Shown in pieces: positions 53,290 through 62,179 of a stretch of 64,000 nucleotides of DNA. Made by a program: the position numbers and the translations under genes. Each line of letters begins with the position of its first letter. Positions within the stretch are counted from its first letter, which is position 1. This DNA is from an uncultured Cyclobacteriaceae bacterium (lineage in GTDB: Bacteria > Bacteroidota > Bacteroidia > Cytophagales > Cyclobacteriaceae): positions 1 through 64,000 of the forward strand of contig CANLOE010000005.1 of NCBI GenBank assembly GCA_947492745.1. Direction: 5' to 3'. The notes below the pieces were generated by a model. It saw only the letters and a program-made list of their open reading frames with translations, had not been told where the DNA came from and ran no database searches.

Positions 53290-54387
53290 ATGAAAATACT
53301 CGAATTCTGTCTATCGGAAAACCTGGGAGGGCTTGAGCTTTATGTGCACAAGTGCAGCATCTGGCTTCAACGCTCCGAGCATGACCTGGTAGCGGCCACG
53401 CGCTCGGGTTCTCGTTTGGCGGTTTTGGCTCAAGAACAACACCTGGAACAATTCCATTTGCCCAAAGCGGGAAAAATATTCCCATTGCGTACTGCCCGTC
53501 TTCTTTCTGCTAAAATCGACGCCTTGCAGATCGATATCGTGCACCTTCATCATAAGGATGACCTGCCACTACTGGCCTGGACCAAGAAAATCTGCCCTAG
53601 GTCCTTTAAGCTGGTCCATACGCGCCACATGCAGATTCCGAGCAGCAAGAAAGACCTGTACCATCGTTTTATATACAATAGCATCGACCTATTGCTTACC
53701 GTTACCGATGCCTTGAGGAAAGAAGCGGAAGCCCATCTGCCACTTGCCGATTCAAAAATCAAACGCTTGTACTTAGGCGTGTCCGAGGCTGTCAGGAAAT
53801 CTTCAGCGTCCTGTGACTCCCTTATCCCCAGAGGTGAGGAAGCTTGGCTGAACATCGGGGTATTCAGTCGTATAGAGGCCCTGAAAGGGCAGCATCTGAT
53901 TGTTGAAGCTGCAAGAAAATTGCAAGAACAGGCTCTTCCCGTGCGCTTCTACCTGTTTGGTGATGTGATGAACGAGGATTACTTCTCGCAGCTAGAGGCA
54001 CGGATTATAGAAGAACCTATAGCCACCGATAGGGTCAGGTTTATGGGCTTCCATGCCCATCCCATGAAAATCATGCCCTGCTTTGATGTCATTCTACTGC
54101 CCAGCAAGGCGGAAACCTTCGGACTGGTGCTTGTTGAGGCCATGCGCTCTGGCGTAGCCGTCATGGGTACCAATGCAGGTGGTGTACCCGAAATCGTTGA
54201 TGACAATAGTACGGGCCTACTCTTTGACTGGGATGATGTGGATATGCTGGTAGAGAAGCTTACTTTTTTATATAAGAATCCTGAGAAGCGCCAACAGCTG
54301 GCAGAACAGGGAAAGGCAAAGGCAGATAGTGTCTTCGATGAGAAGAAACACTTTATGGCCTTGGAAAAGCTGATGGAAGGAGTTTGA
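53290..54387 (+). CDS. Glycosyltransferase family 4 protein
   Basis: The 365-residue GT-B fold enzyme probably acts on LPS or surface polysaccharide. The C-terminal domain carries the GT4 hallmarks RIEALKGQHLIVEAARKL, a LLPSKAETFGLVLVEAM donor-sugar motif (E-x7-E) and GTNAGGVPEIV. The N-terminal half begins with LEFCLSENLGGLELYV, typical of the acceptor domain. Donor and acceptor unknown. It lies apart from the glycosyltransferase genes at 58.7-63.1 kb, with the ABC-3C operon and peroxiredoxin-like gene in between; the intervening block may have been inserted. Confidence 0.88.
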   Translation: MKILEFCLSENLGGLELYVHKCSIWLQRSEHDLVAATRSGSRLAVLAQEQHLEQFHLPKAGKIFPLRTARLLSAKIDALQIDIVHLHHKDDLPLLAWTKKICPRSFKLVHTRHMQIPSSKKDLYHRFIYNSIDLLLTVTDALRKEAEAHLPLADSKIKRLYLGVSEAVRKSSASCDSLIPRGEEAWLNIGVFSRIEALKGQHLIVEAARKLQEQALPVRFYLFGDVMNEDYFSQLEARIIEEPIATDRVRFMGFHAHPMKIMPCFDVILLPSKAETFGLVLVEAMRSGVAVMGTNAGGVPEIVDDNSTGLLFDWDDVDMLVEKLTFLYKNPEKRQQLAEQGKAKADSVFDEKKHFMALEKLMEGV

Positions 54388-54440
54388 TTGAAGTAAAATC
54401 AATCACCTTGGCCCGTTTCGATTAGCTTCATGGTTTCTCT

Positions 54441-56252
54441 TTAAAATTCAAATCCAAACAATGTACCGGAAGCATCTCTATCATGAAGCTTTAGGACTAT
54501 TTGATTTTCATTGAATTCAATGAATTTTTCGTTCTCATCGATAGGTAAATCTGACTTTATTACAGAGAGGATATACTGAAGATCATATTTCATGAGTACG
54601 GTATTTATCAATTCCAATAAGCGCGTTTTTACTCCATTATCCTGTTGGGAGAGAACGTCATCATGATAGACAAAGCGATAATAGGATTCTTTATTATAAG
54701 ATATTAAAACCGCCAAATCGAAAGCAACACATAATAGTTTCATATAAGTATTTCCTTCATCTTTGGCAGTATCCTCTTCTTGATTATCTTTTGACTTCAC
54801 TTTTGGAGGGATGAATTCTACATTGTTCTCCTTATTTATATTCCATGATAACAAAGCATTTTCGTTCATTACTGCTTTGTAGAAACGGGTGAAATTATGT
54901 CTGATCAGTGTGTACTTCTCATTTACATCCGTCGTTTGAAATACTTGCTTTAATTGTTCGGTTGTAAATTTGATTTCCTCTTTTAAGGTATCAATACTCC
55001 TCTCTTTGGCAAGGATTTTATCAATTGCTCCTAACTTATCATCAAACGCCAAAAGCTTCCCTTCCACTTTTACCAATTCTTTCTGATAGGTCTTGAACTT
55101 TGAAAAAGTATCCGTATCGGTCAAATCTGATAATAATTCCTCTCTTTGTTGATTGAAGGACAGAAGTTGCTTGTTTACCTGTTGTAGTTTTTCGTTCTTG
55201 GACTTTAGTGTCGCTTTTAACAATTTATTCCTTTCTGTGGTCAGCTTTTCATTGAACTTCATCAGCTCATCATAATCAGCTGCTAACTTCCCAGGGAAAT
55301 AGGTTTTGGCTTCTTCGAATACTTTTTTTACTTTGTAGATATCGAAAGAAAAATTATTCTTTATCGAAGCTTGCAGCTTTTTGATTTCAAAATTCAATTG
55401 ATAGGAGATAGTGTTGAGTTCACTAATCTCATTTTCTATTTCTTCGATACCTTTTTTAGTCAGGTTTTTATCTTGTTCATAAAAATTAAACCGGTCAATC
55501 TGCTGTTCTACTTCGTGAGAATCTGCTTCAGCTATCGCTTTTTCTGCTACAATCCTATCTCTTTCTTCAACATTAACAGTGTACTCTTTCTTTAAATTTT
55601 CAACAAACTCTTTTACCTTCCCAATTTTACTGTCATTCTGGTATTTTTTCCTTAGCAGCTCTCCATCGAACCCCAAAAGATCGAACATGAATGGTTTCCA
55701 ATCAATATCCTTTCCTACCGAAAATTTATTGAGTTTGTAGACATCTTTGAAGTCACCCTGTTTTCTAAGTGAATAACTAATTGCCTTACGGTATAAATAA
55801 GGCTTGCTTTTAAAAAAATCAAATGCAAAATGAGTGGAAAGAACTTCTTTCGCCTTTTTAATGGCCAACCTTTCATACTCCCAGTGGACAGGAGGAGTGA
55901 AGTCATTCGTTGTTTGGTTCTGTATGGAGATGGATATTTTCGTATTCTCTCTGACACCTCTTCTAATTGTTAAGTATTCTCCTGAGTTCAAATAAATCTC
56001 AAGATAGAAAATGTAGTTCTCAAAAATCGAACGCTCATTTTTCCGAATCTTCATTAGAAAATACGTTTTATCAATTTCTTTCAAGAACAAAAAGTCAATA
56101 AGTTCCGCCAGTTTCGTCTTACCCAAATCGTGCGAATTCTTCTTTTCTTTGAGTTTAGATCTAACCTCAGCATAAACAACATTCAACCCACTGAGGTTAA
56201 ACTTGATATTTTTAAATTTGGGTTCGTTGGTATATAACTTACTTAGCTGCAT
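54441..56252 (-). CDS. ABC-3C system ABC ATPase with DUF2326 C-terminus
   Basis: The 603-residue SMC/Rad50-like ATPase has a degenerate Walker A NSHDLGKT (39-46). A long coiled coil fills about residues 210-450. A signature-like DEGNTYMKLLCVAFDL (from 498) precedes a Walker B with FVYHDD (527-532) and the D-loop-like VLSQQDNGVK. The C-terminus, ending GTLFGFEF, fits DUF2326. In predicted ABC three-component systems, this protein is thought to sense or act on DNA and control the nuclease. Its start overlaps the preceding gene by 14 bases. Base composition is clearly more AT-rich than the flanking genes, which suggests transfer. Confidence 0.82.
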   Translation of the reverse strand: MQLSKLYTNEPKFKNIKFNLSGLNVVYAEVRSKLKEKKNSHDLGKTKLAELIDFLFLKEIDKTYFLMKIRKNERSIFENYIFYLEIYLNSGEYLTIRRGVRENTKISISIQNQTTNDFTPPVHWEYERLAIKKAKEVLSTHFAFDFFKSKPYLYRKAISYSLRKQGDFKDVYKLNKFSVGKDIDWKPFMFDLLGFDGELLRKKYQNDSKIGKVKEFVENLKKEYTVNVEERDRIVAEKAIAEADSHEVEQQIDRFNFYEQDKNLTKKGIEEIENEISELNTISYQLNFEIKKLQASIKNNFSFDIYKVKKVFEEAKTYFPGKLAADYDELMKFNEKLTTERNKLLKATLKSKNEKLQQVNKQLLSFNQQREELLSDLTDTDTFSKFKTYQKELVKVEGKLLAFDDKLGAIDKILAKERSIDTLKEEIKFTTEQLKQVFQTTDVNEKYTLIRHNFTRFYKAVMNENALLSWNINKENNVEFIPPKVKSKDNQEEDTAKDEGNTYMKLLCVAFDLAVLISYNKESYYRFVYHDDVLSQQDNGVKTRLLELINTVLMKYDLQYILSVIKSDLPIDENEKFIEFNENQIVLKLHDRDASGTLFGFEF

Positions 56253-56505
56253 TGTCTCTATATCTAAACGAATCCGTTGATTCTATGTATTGGATTTTAC
56301 CCAACAGGTATAGAAAATTAATAGCGTACGGATAGTTCTCTTTTGCTCTTTCACCAATAGTATCGACCACCTCTTTCAACATTTTATCATAGGAGATATC
56401 GTAAAACGAGTTTAATCGCTCCAAAATAAAAGCACTGATGTTCAGTACCGATAGGTCCGGATTGGTATGTCTGTCAGGCTTTATCATTTTCTGCCGATTA
56501 AACAT
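56239..56505 (-). CDS. ABC-3C system middle component (MC6-like)
   Basis: An 88-residue protein with the pattern IKPDRHTNPDLSVLNISAFILERL followed by a helical stretch and NFLYLLGKIQYIESTDSFRY. By recall this matches the small middle component 6 family of ABC-3C systems, which bridges the ATPase and the effector. It overlaps the effector gene by 22 bases and the ATPase gene by 14. Two ATGs exist near its start (residues 1 and 7); the longer form is reported. Function inferred from operon context. Confidence 0.75.
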   Translation of the reverse strand: MFNRQKMIKPDRHTNPDLSVLNISAFILERLNSFYDISYDKMLKEVVDTIGERAKENYPYAINFLYLLGKIQYIESTDSFRYRDNAAK

Positions 56506-57425
56506 TCAACATACATATAGTGCAGAAACGTTGTCACATGTCTTTTCGCTCCTTTCAAGGATGAAACACCATTAGTTATTAGATTATATATATGAACAAA
56601 CAGTTCCTCAAAAGCATCAAAATCATCTCTTTTTAAAGAAATGATTTGGTTGAGTTCATTGGCAGTATCATAATAATAGTCTTTTAACTCCTCGTTTAAA
56701 GGATTATTCAAAAAAGCCTCGATCTTATTGAACTCCATCAGTGAAGTCTCTAGTATGTGTTCACGGTAGTATTCTTGACTTAACTTGTTTTTATTGTTTT
56801 TGTCTTCTTTTTCTATGTGTGAAAAGTCGTATTTCAATTCATCTGATTTTGATTTTATTGAATTCTCCACATGTGGAAGCTGCTCTTTGAAAGCCAGTAT
56901 TATTTCTTTTATTTCCTCATCAGAAAAATCAAAAGGGATATGAGTTCGATGAAGATTGTATTGTTTAACGATTGCTTTGTTTGGGTTTAAATATTGATCG
57001 TTTATGGTCTCCTTCCCTATGATGGCAACATTTGCAACATCCGTTTCACTGATGATTCTCTTACATAACCGTTCACCCTTTAGCGCAGAATACTTTCTAT
57101 TTGTAAATAGAAGGTAATTGTCTATATCTCCGTCATTTTTCAACTTTTTGACTTTTTCGATTTCTTTACCAACCAAGTTTTCGAAATCATTATCAGAACA
57201 AGATGCTATAGGATTGCTCGTGTGTTTAGCCTGAATAATGAATTTACCACTCCAAGTATCATTAGAAGAAGGGTAATTTTGAGCAGTACCTATAAACTTA
57301 CCATCTCTACCACCGTCCTTGCCTTCAGAAAAAGAAATTACACCTGTACCCAGTATTTCTTGACAGATCGTATTAACTAAATTTTCAAATTCTGTAGTAT
57401 GTAGATTGTATAAACAATAATCCAT
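56484..57425 (-). CDS. ABC-3C system effector: PD-(D/E)xK nuclease-like protein
   Basis: The 313-residue protein has an N-terminal restriction-endonuclease-like fold. Residues FENLVNTICQEILG form the opening helix (Glu12/Glu14), GKDGGRDGKF carries the catalytic Asp41, and FIIQAKHT gives the QxK pair (Gln65, Lys67). This Mrr-like arrangement suggests DNA cleavage. The C-terminal part (about 200-313) is helical and probably docks the middle component or ATPase, as in other ABC-3C effectors. It is the first gene of the operon. The promoter is unclear: TTTG (57462-57465 region) has the right spacing to a TA box but no TTTG at -7. Confidence 0.78.
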   Translation of the reverse strand: MDYCLYNLHTTEFENLVNTICQEILGTGVISFSEGKDGGRDGKFIGTAQNYPSSNDTWSGKFIIQAKHTSNPIASCSDNDFENLVGKEIEKVKKLKNDGDIDNYLLFTNRKYSALKGERLCKRIISETDVANVAIIGKETINDQYLNPNKAIVKQYNLHRTHIPFDFSDEEIKEIILAFKEQLPHVENSIKSKSDELKYDFSHIEKEDKNNKNKLSQEYYREHILETSLMEFNKIEAFLNNPLNEELKDYYYDTANELNQIISLKRDDFDAFEELFVHIYNLITNGVSSLKGAKRHVTTFLHYMYVECLIGRK

Positions 57426-57510
57426 TGTACAAAGAAATGATATTATTTGTATTTATCGCCCTATCAAACACTACTATTTTTAATAATAGTTATAGTGACA
57501 CATCCGCTCT

Positions 57511-58092
57511 TCAGGCTTTACCTCCCTTCGCAAAAGCATAGATTTCCTCCATGGATATCCTATCGTTCAGGCCGCTGGCATAGTGTATTTTACGAATGAT
57601 CAAATTCTCATCCAAGAGAAACTCCGCAGGTATGGTGGTAATGGATTCCCCATCAGCCATGGCATGCATGGGCAGTCCTTTTGCCTTTGCCCGTATGGCG
57701 GTCTGTATGAAGGAAGTCAAATGGCTCTTCGTAGACTTGAGTGCAGAACTCTCGATGCCGTAGGTGGCATACCATATTTTTTCAGGGTCCGAAAGTAGGG
57801 GTACTGGAGAGATTTCTTTATGGAAAGTACTACCCAGCAACACTTTCTCACTCGACTCGAAGAAAAAAATCATTTCCAAGCCATCTTCTTTCAATTTTTC
57901 CTGCTCTTTTTGTAGAAAATGAACCCTCAGGTTACAAAAAGGACATCCTGCGTGTCTAAAAAAGGCAATCAATACCTTTTTCCCTTTATAGCTTTCCAAA
58001 TCGATCATACGATCGAAAACATCTTTCAAGACAAACTTCGGTGCGGACACATTGAGTTCCAGCGTAGCTCTGACCTGTTCTTTATTTTCCAT
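57511..58092 (-). CDS. Peroxiredoxin-like (AhpC/TSA, thioredoxin-fold) protein
   Basis: The 193-residue thioredoxin-fold protein has the redox motif HAGCPFCNLR (CxxC, about residues 47-50), VLIAFF before it and a cis-proline-region PVPLLSDPE. This is the AhpC-TSA/PRX-like2 group; substrate unknown, possibly thiol-disulfide exchange or peroxide reduction. The frame is open 43 codons further upstream (to 58221), but MENKEQVRATLELNV at 58092 gives the conventional N-terminus; the upstream extension is unusual and not supported. It lies between the ABC-3C operon and an element B copy. Confidence 0.82.
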   Translation of the reverse strand: MENKEQVRATLELNVSAPKFVLKDVFDRMIDLESYKGKKVLIAFFRHAGCPFCNLRVHFLQKEQEKLKEDGLEMIFFFESSEKVLLGSTFHKEISPVPLLSDPEKIWYATYGIESSALKSTKSHLTSFIQTAIRAKAKGLPMHAMADGESITTIPAEFLLDENLIIRKIHYASGLNDRISMEEIYAFAKGGKA

Positions 58093-58237
58093 ACTGAATC
58101 GTGTTAAAAAAATAGTATCTGCTTTACCTGTCAAAAAAGGATGTAAAAATGGCCAAGAACCAAAAAAACCAGATGAGGTCAAGCCTTCTTTCAGATAGTT
58201 TCTGTTTCTGAAAAAACCCAACTCAGGAAAAGAATCA

Positions 58238-58665
58238 TAGACTTATATACTTAGCTATACTACTGATTTTAATAGTCGGCCAACCTATACCCCGTTTTTG
58301 AGGAAAGTATTTTGGATGTGTTGCCTTTTCATCGTTCAAATCATGGTCAACATGTTCTCTATCCGCCCAGAACTCCGTTTTCGCCTAAAGCCGGCCGGAC
58401 GCTTACCCTTGCGCGGCAGACCGGCCCCTGCGCTGAAAGGGTTCCCCGAACCCTTTCCTTACGCTCGGTCCTATCGATAAAATTAAGCAGGACGAAGTCA
58501 GGGGAGACTTCGGGCCAGCCTGTGAGATGCAGAAAATTTTGAAAACGCTGCGCCCGGACAGAAAAATTTTCAAATGAACGACCGGAATTCGGATTCCGTT
58601 CGACGGTATACCGGATTCAATGAGGTGAATGAAACACAATCAACATAACTAAGTGTATAAGTCTA
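58238..58665 (+). repeat. Element B, copy 2 (about 428 bp, intact terminal inverted repeats)
   Basis: The ends are inverted repeats: tagacttatatacttagct at the left and, read inward from the right, tagacttatacacttagtt. Interior blocks match 50011-50604. It contains the perfect hairpin aaagggttc-ccc-gaacccttt and a second hairpin, cgaagtc/gacttcg at 58492-58511, that also forms in copy 1 with altered bases. No coding frame is recognised. A TA dinucleotide at the ends could be a target duplication. Confidence 0.75.
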
Positions 58666-58690
58666 AAGTATCATTTTGCCAAAAACGATA

Positions 58691-60133
58691 TCACTCCTTC
58701 TTCGTGTACAAAGAAAACACTTTCATCTTCTCTACCAACTTATAGGAGGGGAAATCACAGTCAGCGCAGTGACTATTTTCGATAATGGCATAGGTAGCAT
58801 TACTGTCCTGCTTGGCATGCTGGTAATTATAGCGGAAGAGATAGCCATTCAGATTCAAATCGGTACTCAAGTGGCCTTGTAGGTCATGCATTGCCGTCTG
58901 CTGCGGCACCAACACTCCCAAGCGCTGCACATCATCAAGATAATCCGCATCTCTGCTCTTGCTCAGGAAAGTGACCCAGACCACATTGGCAGCGACAAAG
59001 GTAACAACGGCCACTACTCTGACCACTTTCAGTAAGTTTCCTTTTTGCTGCGTTTCTTTCTCCAGAGAAGGCCAGTAATGGGCAGTGACCATTGCTATAG
59101 CTATCGTGAAGTAGGGAAATGAAGGAGCGGCATAATAGCTGGCCTGCTTATGACTGACCATAATGGGAAAAGAAGCACTGACCCAGAGCAGCAGAAAAAA
59201 GAAAACCCGATTTTTATCCACTTTTGGCAGTGTCACTCCTGTATACGAAGATTTGCGATAGAAGAAAAAAGCCAGTAGACAGAATAGTAGTGGATAGATG
59301 ACCTCCTGCATCATTTTTATCAGGAGATGAAAGCGACCTAGCTTTGCTTTTTCCCTTGTTCCGTTGATACTGCTCAGCACCTGCTGATCGATATATTTCC
59401 CTATTCCCGTCCAAGCTTCATCACTAAAGCTCAGTAACAATATACAGCCCCCGAAAGACAGTAAGGGCAGCAGTGCGCGAACACTCCACTGACGAAAGCC
59501 CATATCGCGAAAAACAAAGGCATATATAAAAACCAGTGCCAAAGGAAAAAGTCCCACAAAGCCCTTCGACAGAAAAGCCAAAAAAGTCAGTACACCTACC
59601 AGCGTCAGATAGAGGTAAGTCCGTTTTTGATGCATCAGTGCCAGTACTCCCAGATAAATGGCCCATAAAGAGAAACAGGTCAGCACATTTTCCAACATAT
59701 TACGGGAATACGTCATATAGACGCTGGGCATCATGACCCAAGTCAGCAGGGGAATCCATGAGTATCGTTTTTTTTCCTCATCGTCCTTGAACAGTGCTAT
59801 CCATAGTTTGTGAATAAGGAAGCCCGATACAAGCAGTGTCGATAGCGAAAAAAGGCGCTCAACGAACATCCCCTCACCGAAAATCCGGAAGAAGAGTGAT
59901 TGTATACCGAAGACCAAGGAAGGATGCTCATAAAACTCCAGCCATAAGGTAGGAGTGTACATGGGCTTCCACAAGCTACCGTACCCATAAGCAAGATTTC
60001 GAGATATCGTGCTGTAGACCAAACCATCAAAAAACATCCCCTCCTTGACCAAGTCGGGAAGGAAGAAGACAATTGCCAAAGCTACAGTGAGTATCCACAT
60101 CGAGAGGTTCAGCGATTTTTTTTGTTTATCCAT
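58691..60133 (-). CDS. ArnT/PMT-like glycosyltransferase family 39 membrane protein
   Basis: The 480-residue protein has about ten transmembrane segments. The first extracytoplasmic loop carries FFDGLVYSTISRNLA, the GT-C family acidic motif, followed by a MYTPTLWLEFYEHPSLVFGI segment. These enzymes transfer sugars from polyprenyl-phosphate donors to lipid A, proteins or glycans outside the inner membrane. MDKQKKSLNL is preferred over a start 14 codons upstream (60175). It is convergent with element B and lies next to GT2 genes, consistent with LPS or lipid modification. Confidence 0.85.
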   Translation of the reverse strand: MDKQKKSLNLSMWILTVALAIVFFLPDLVKEGMFFDGLVYSTISRNLAYGYGSLWKPMYTPTLWLEFYEHPSLVFGIQSLFFRIFGEGMFVERLFSLSTLLVSGFLIHKLWIALFKDDEEKKRYSWIPLLTWVMMPSVYMTYSRNMLENVLTCFSLWAIYLGVLALMHQKRTYLYLTLVGVLTFLAFLSKGFVGLFPLALVFIYAFVFRDMGFRQWSVRALLPLLSFGGCILLLSFSDEAWTGIGKYIDQQVLSSINGTREKAKLGRFHLLIKMMQEVIYPLLFCLLAFFFYRKSSYTGVTLPKVDKNRVFFFLLLWVSASFPIMVSHKQASYYAAPSFPYFTIAIAMVTAHYWPSLEKETQQKGNLLKVVRVVAVVTFVAANVVWVTFLSKSRDADYLDDVQRLGVLVPQQTAMHDLQGHLSTDLNLNGYLFRYNYQHAKQDSNATYAIIENSHCADCDFPSYKLVEKMKVFSLYTKKE

Positions 60134-60314
60134 GGTGATACAATACTTACGGGTTTTGAGTGAGCAGTAGGTCAAAGCGGCCTACCTTTTTTGTAATTTT
60201 AGTTGGGGAATATGAAATATGGCCAGAGGCCAAAGCTAATCAATAGGTCTTCGAGGCGCAAGTACAATCATTCGTCAAGAGAACAAAAAATCATCCTAAA
60301 AGAAAACAAATACC

Positions 60315-61187
60315 CTATATATTTCTATAGTTTCGGTACTCTCCTATACGATAGCCTGTCCACTTTTCCACCATTCTCTTCAGTTTTTCCTTGGTAGTGA
60401 AGCGTTTTATGGAGATATCATGTTCAAAAGACCAGTTTTTTCTTCGAATGCGCTCTTTCATGACCTGCGGATGTTCTCCTTCAAAAAGAGTAAGGGCATC
60501 AATGTTCGAATAATCAAAGGCCTCGGCAGGTAGGACATTTTCCGCCACCCAGGCATCATCATGCCAGTATTTATTAAATGTCTGCTGTTTATCCTGCATG
60601 GCCTTAGGTTCCTTGACCCAGCCATAATGATAGACGTAGGCATTTACAGGTTTGACTTTCAACTTTTGCCCCTCACCCCAGCGGAAACCTTGGGCATCGC
60701 GGTAGGAGTATACTTTCGGATGGTAGCGCACGACGCGCACCTCTTTTCGGTACCAGCGGTAAGAATCCCCCACATAGTCATAGGAGCCATAAAAGTGCCG
60801 ATAGTTGAACAGAAGGCCCTGCACCTCAGTAGCATCTTTCCAACGCTCCATGGCGGCCCTGATGTTTTCGAGGTATTTTTCATGAACTACCTCATCTCCT
60901 TGGATATAAAACGCCCAGTCGGTATCGTCCGCTATGGCCGCGTAGGCTTTATCGGTTTCCAAGGCCAATACTCGGCCGCTTTCGCGCTGGCTGTCGTCCC
61001 ATACGGTCTCGATGATCTTTATCTTATCCGAAGGGATAGCTTGTATATACTGTAAGGTATCATCATCGGACTTGCCCACGGCCACCACGAACTCATCACA
61101 TAAGGGCAGGATGGACTGTATCGATTCCAGAATGGGATAATCGTACTTAATGGCATTTCTGATAAAGGTAAAACCTGTAATTTTCAT
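60315..61187 (-). CDS. Glycosyltransferase family 2 protein
   Basis: The 290-residue cytoplasmic GT-A enzyme opens with ITGFTFIRNAIKYDYPILESI and has VVAVGKSDDDT, IQGDEVVHEKYL (the DxD-like donor-metal site) and a C-terminal WRW/KRFTTKEKLKRMVEKWTGYR segment. The substrate is not predictable. It is divergent from the WaaE-like gene. The leader is about 115 bases, with a possible promoter at 61302. Confidence 0.85.
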   Translation of the reverse strand: MKITGFTFIRNAIKYDYPILESIQSILPLCDEFVVAVGKSDDDTLQYIQAIPSDKIKIIETVWDDSQRESGRVLALETDKAYAAIADDTDWAFYIQGDEVVHEKYLENIRAAMERWKDATEVQGLLFNYRHFYGSYDYVGDSYRWYRKEVRVVRYHPKVYSYRDAQGFRWGEGQKLKVKPVNAYVYHYGWVKEPKAMQDKQQTFNKYWHDDAWVAENVLPAEAFDYSNIDALTLFEGEHPQVMKERIRRKNWSFEHDISIKRFTTKEKLKRMVEKWTGYRIGEYRNYRNI

Positions 61188-61301
61188 AACACTGTGCTGA
61201 AAATCCCTACTGCCAGCTTAGAACAAGTCCTCTTCTAAATCTGTCCGACCTGCTATTTTGACCTTTGTTGGGAAATATTTGGTGAAAATACATTAATCTT
61301 G

Positions 61302-61309
61302 CAAAGGTA
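61302..61309 (-). promoter_or_regulatory. Possible -7 box before the GT2 gene
   Basis: The minus-strand sequence TACCTTTG exactly fits TAnnTTTG. The -33 position has no TTTG, so support is partial. Confidence 0.35.
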
Positions 61310-61402
61310 GGTTTTTATTGTACTTATCAGAAAGCCTATGGCCTACAATCTTGGCCATAAGAGACTGTTCATCAAATCGATTTTTCCGTACCTGTTGTGT
61401 CC

Positions 61403-62179
61403 ATGAGCTATACGCCCATATCCGCCGTTATCATCACCTATAATGAAGCCCATACCATCGGTCGCTGCATCGATGCACTGATGGCTGTCGTCGATGAAAT
61501 CGTGGTCATCGACTCCTATTCCTCGGACAGGACCAAAGCCATATGCCTTGAAAAGAAGGTCCGCTTCCTTCAACGGGAATGGCAGGGATATACGGATACC
61601 AAAAATTTCGGAAACAGTATCGCCAGCCATGACTATATCCTCTCCATCGATGCGGATGAGGTCCTGAGCGATGCGCTCAGGACAACACTGCTTTCCCTCA
61701 AGCAGGAGCGCATGAAGGATGCTTACCGAGTCAACCGCAGGACAAATTACTGTGGGCACTGGGTAAAGTACTGCGGCTGGCATCCCGACTGGAAGCTTCG
61801 GCTATGGGACAAGAAAAAAGGTCAGTGGGAGGGCATTATCCATGAAACGGTAACTACCTCGGGTTTTGAAGATATCCATGACCTGGCAGGTGAGCTCTTG
61901 CACTACTCTTTTCCCACTATCGCCAGTCATGTGCGTACGGCCAACAACTTCTCGGAGATAGCCGCCCGGGAAGCTTTCGAAAAAGGGAAAAAAGCCCATT
62001 TAGTGCTACATGTCCTACTGAACCCCTTGTATACTTTTTTCAATAAATATTTTCTTAGGGCCGGTTTCAGAGATGGCTATTACGGGTTTATTATCTGTTG
62101 GATATCGGGTTTTGCCAATTTTTTGAAATATACGAAAATCAGACAACTACATAAAGAGCATGAAAAAACCAAACCCTGA
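61403..62179 (+). CDS. WaaE/KdtX-like glycosyltransferase family 2 protein
   Basis: A 258-residue enzyme that resembles LPS core beta-glycosyltransferases. It has ISAVIITYNEAHTIGRCIDAL, VDEIVVIDSYSSDRT, the metal site SIDADEVLSDALR, YRVNRRTNYCGHWVKYCGWHPDW and a hydrophobic C-terminal helix. MSYTPISAV is the likely start; an ATG two codons earlier (61397) is an alternative. It overlaps the GT9 gene by 20 bases, indicating coupled translation. Confidence 0.87.
   Translation: MSYTPISAVIITYNEAHTIGRCIDALMAVVDEIVVIDSYSSDRTKAICLEKKVRFLQREWQGYTDTKNFGNSIASHDYILSIDADEVLSDALRTTLLSLKQERMKDAYRVNRRTNYCGHWVKYCGWHPDWKLRLWDKKKGQWEGIIHETVTTSGFEDIHDLAGELLHYSFPTIASHVRTANNFSEIAAREAFEKGKKAHLVLHVLLNPLYTFFNKYFLRAGFRDGYYGFIICWISGFANFLKYTKIRQLHKEHEKTKP

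Noticed and set aside
53033-53293. 86-codon frame before the GT4 gene
   Set aside because: No conserved features; it lies in the divergent promoter region.
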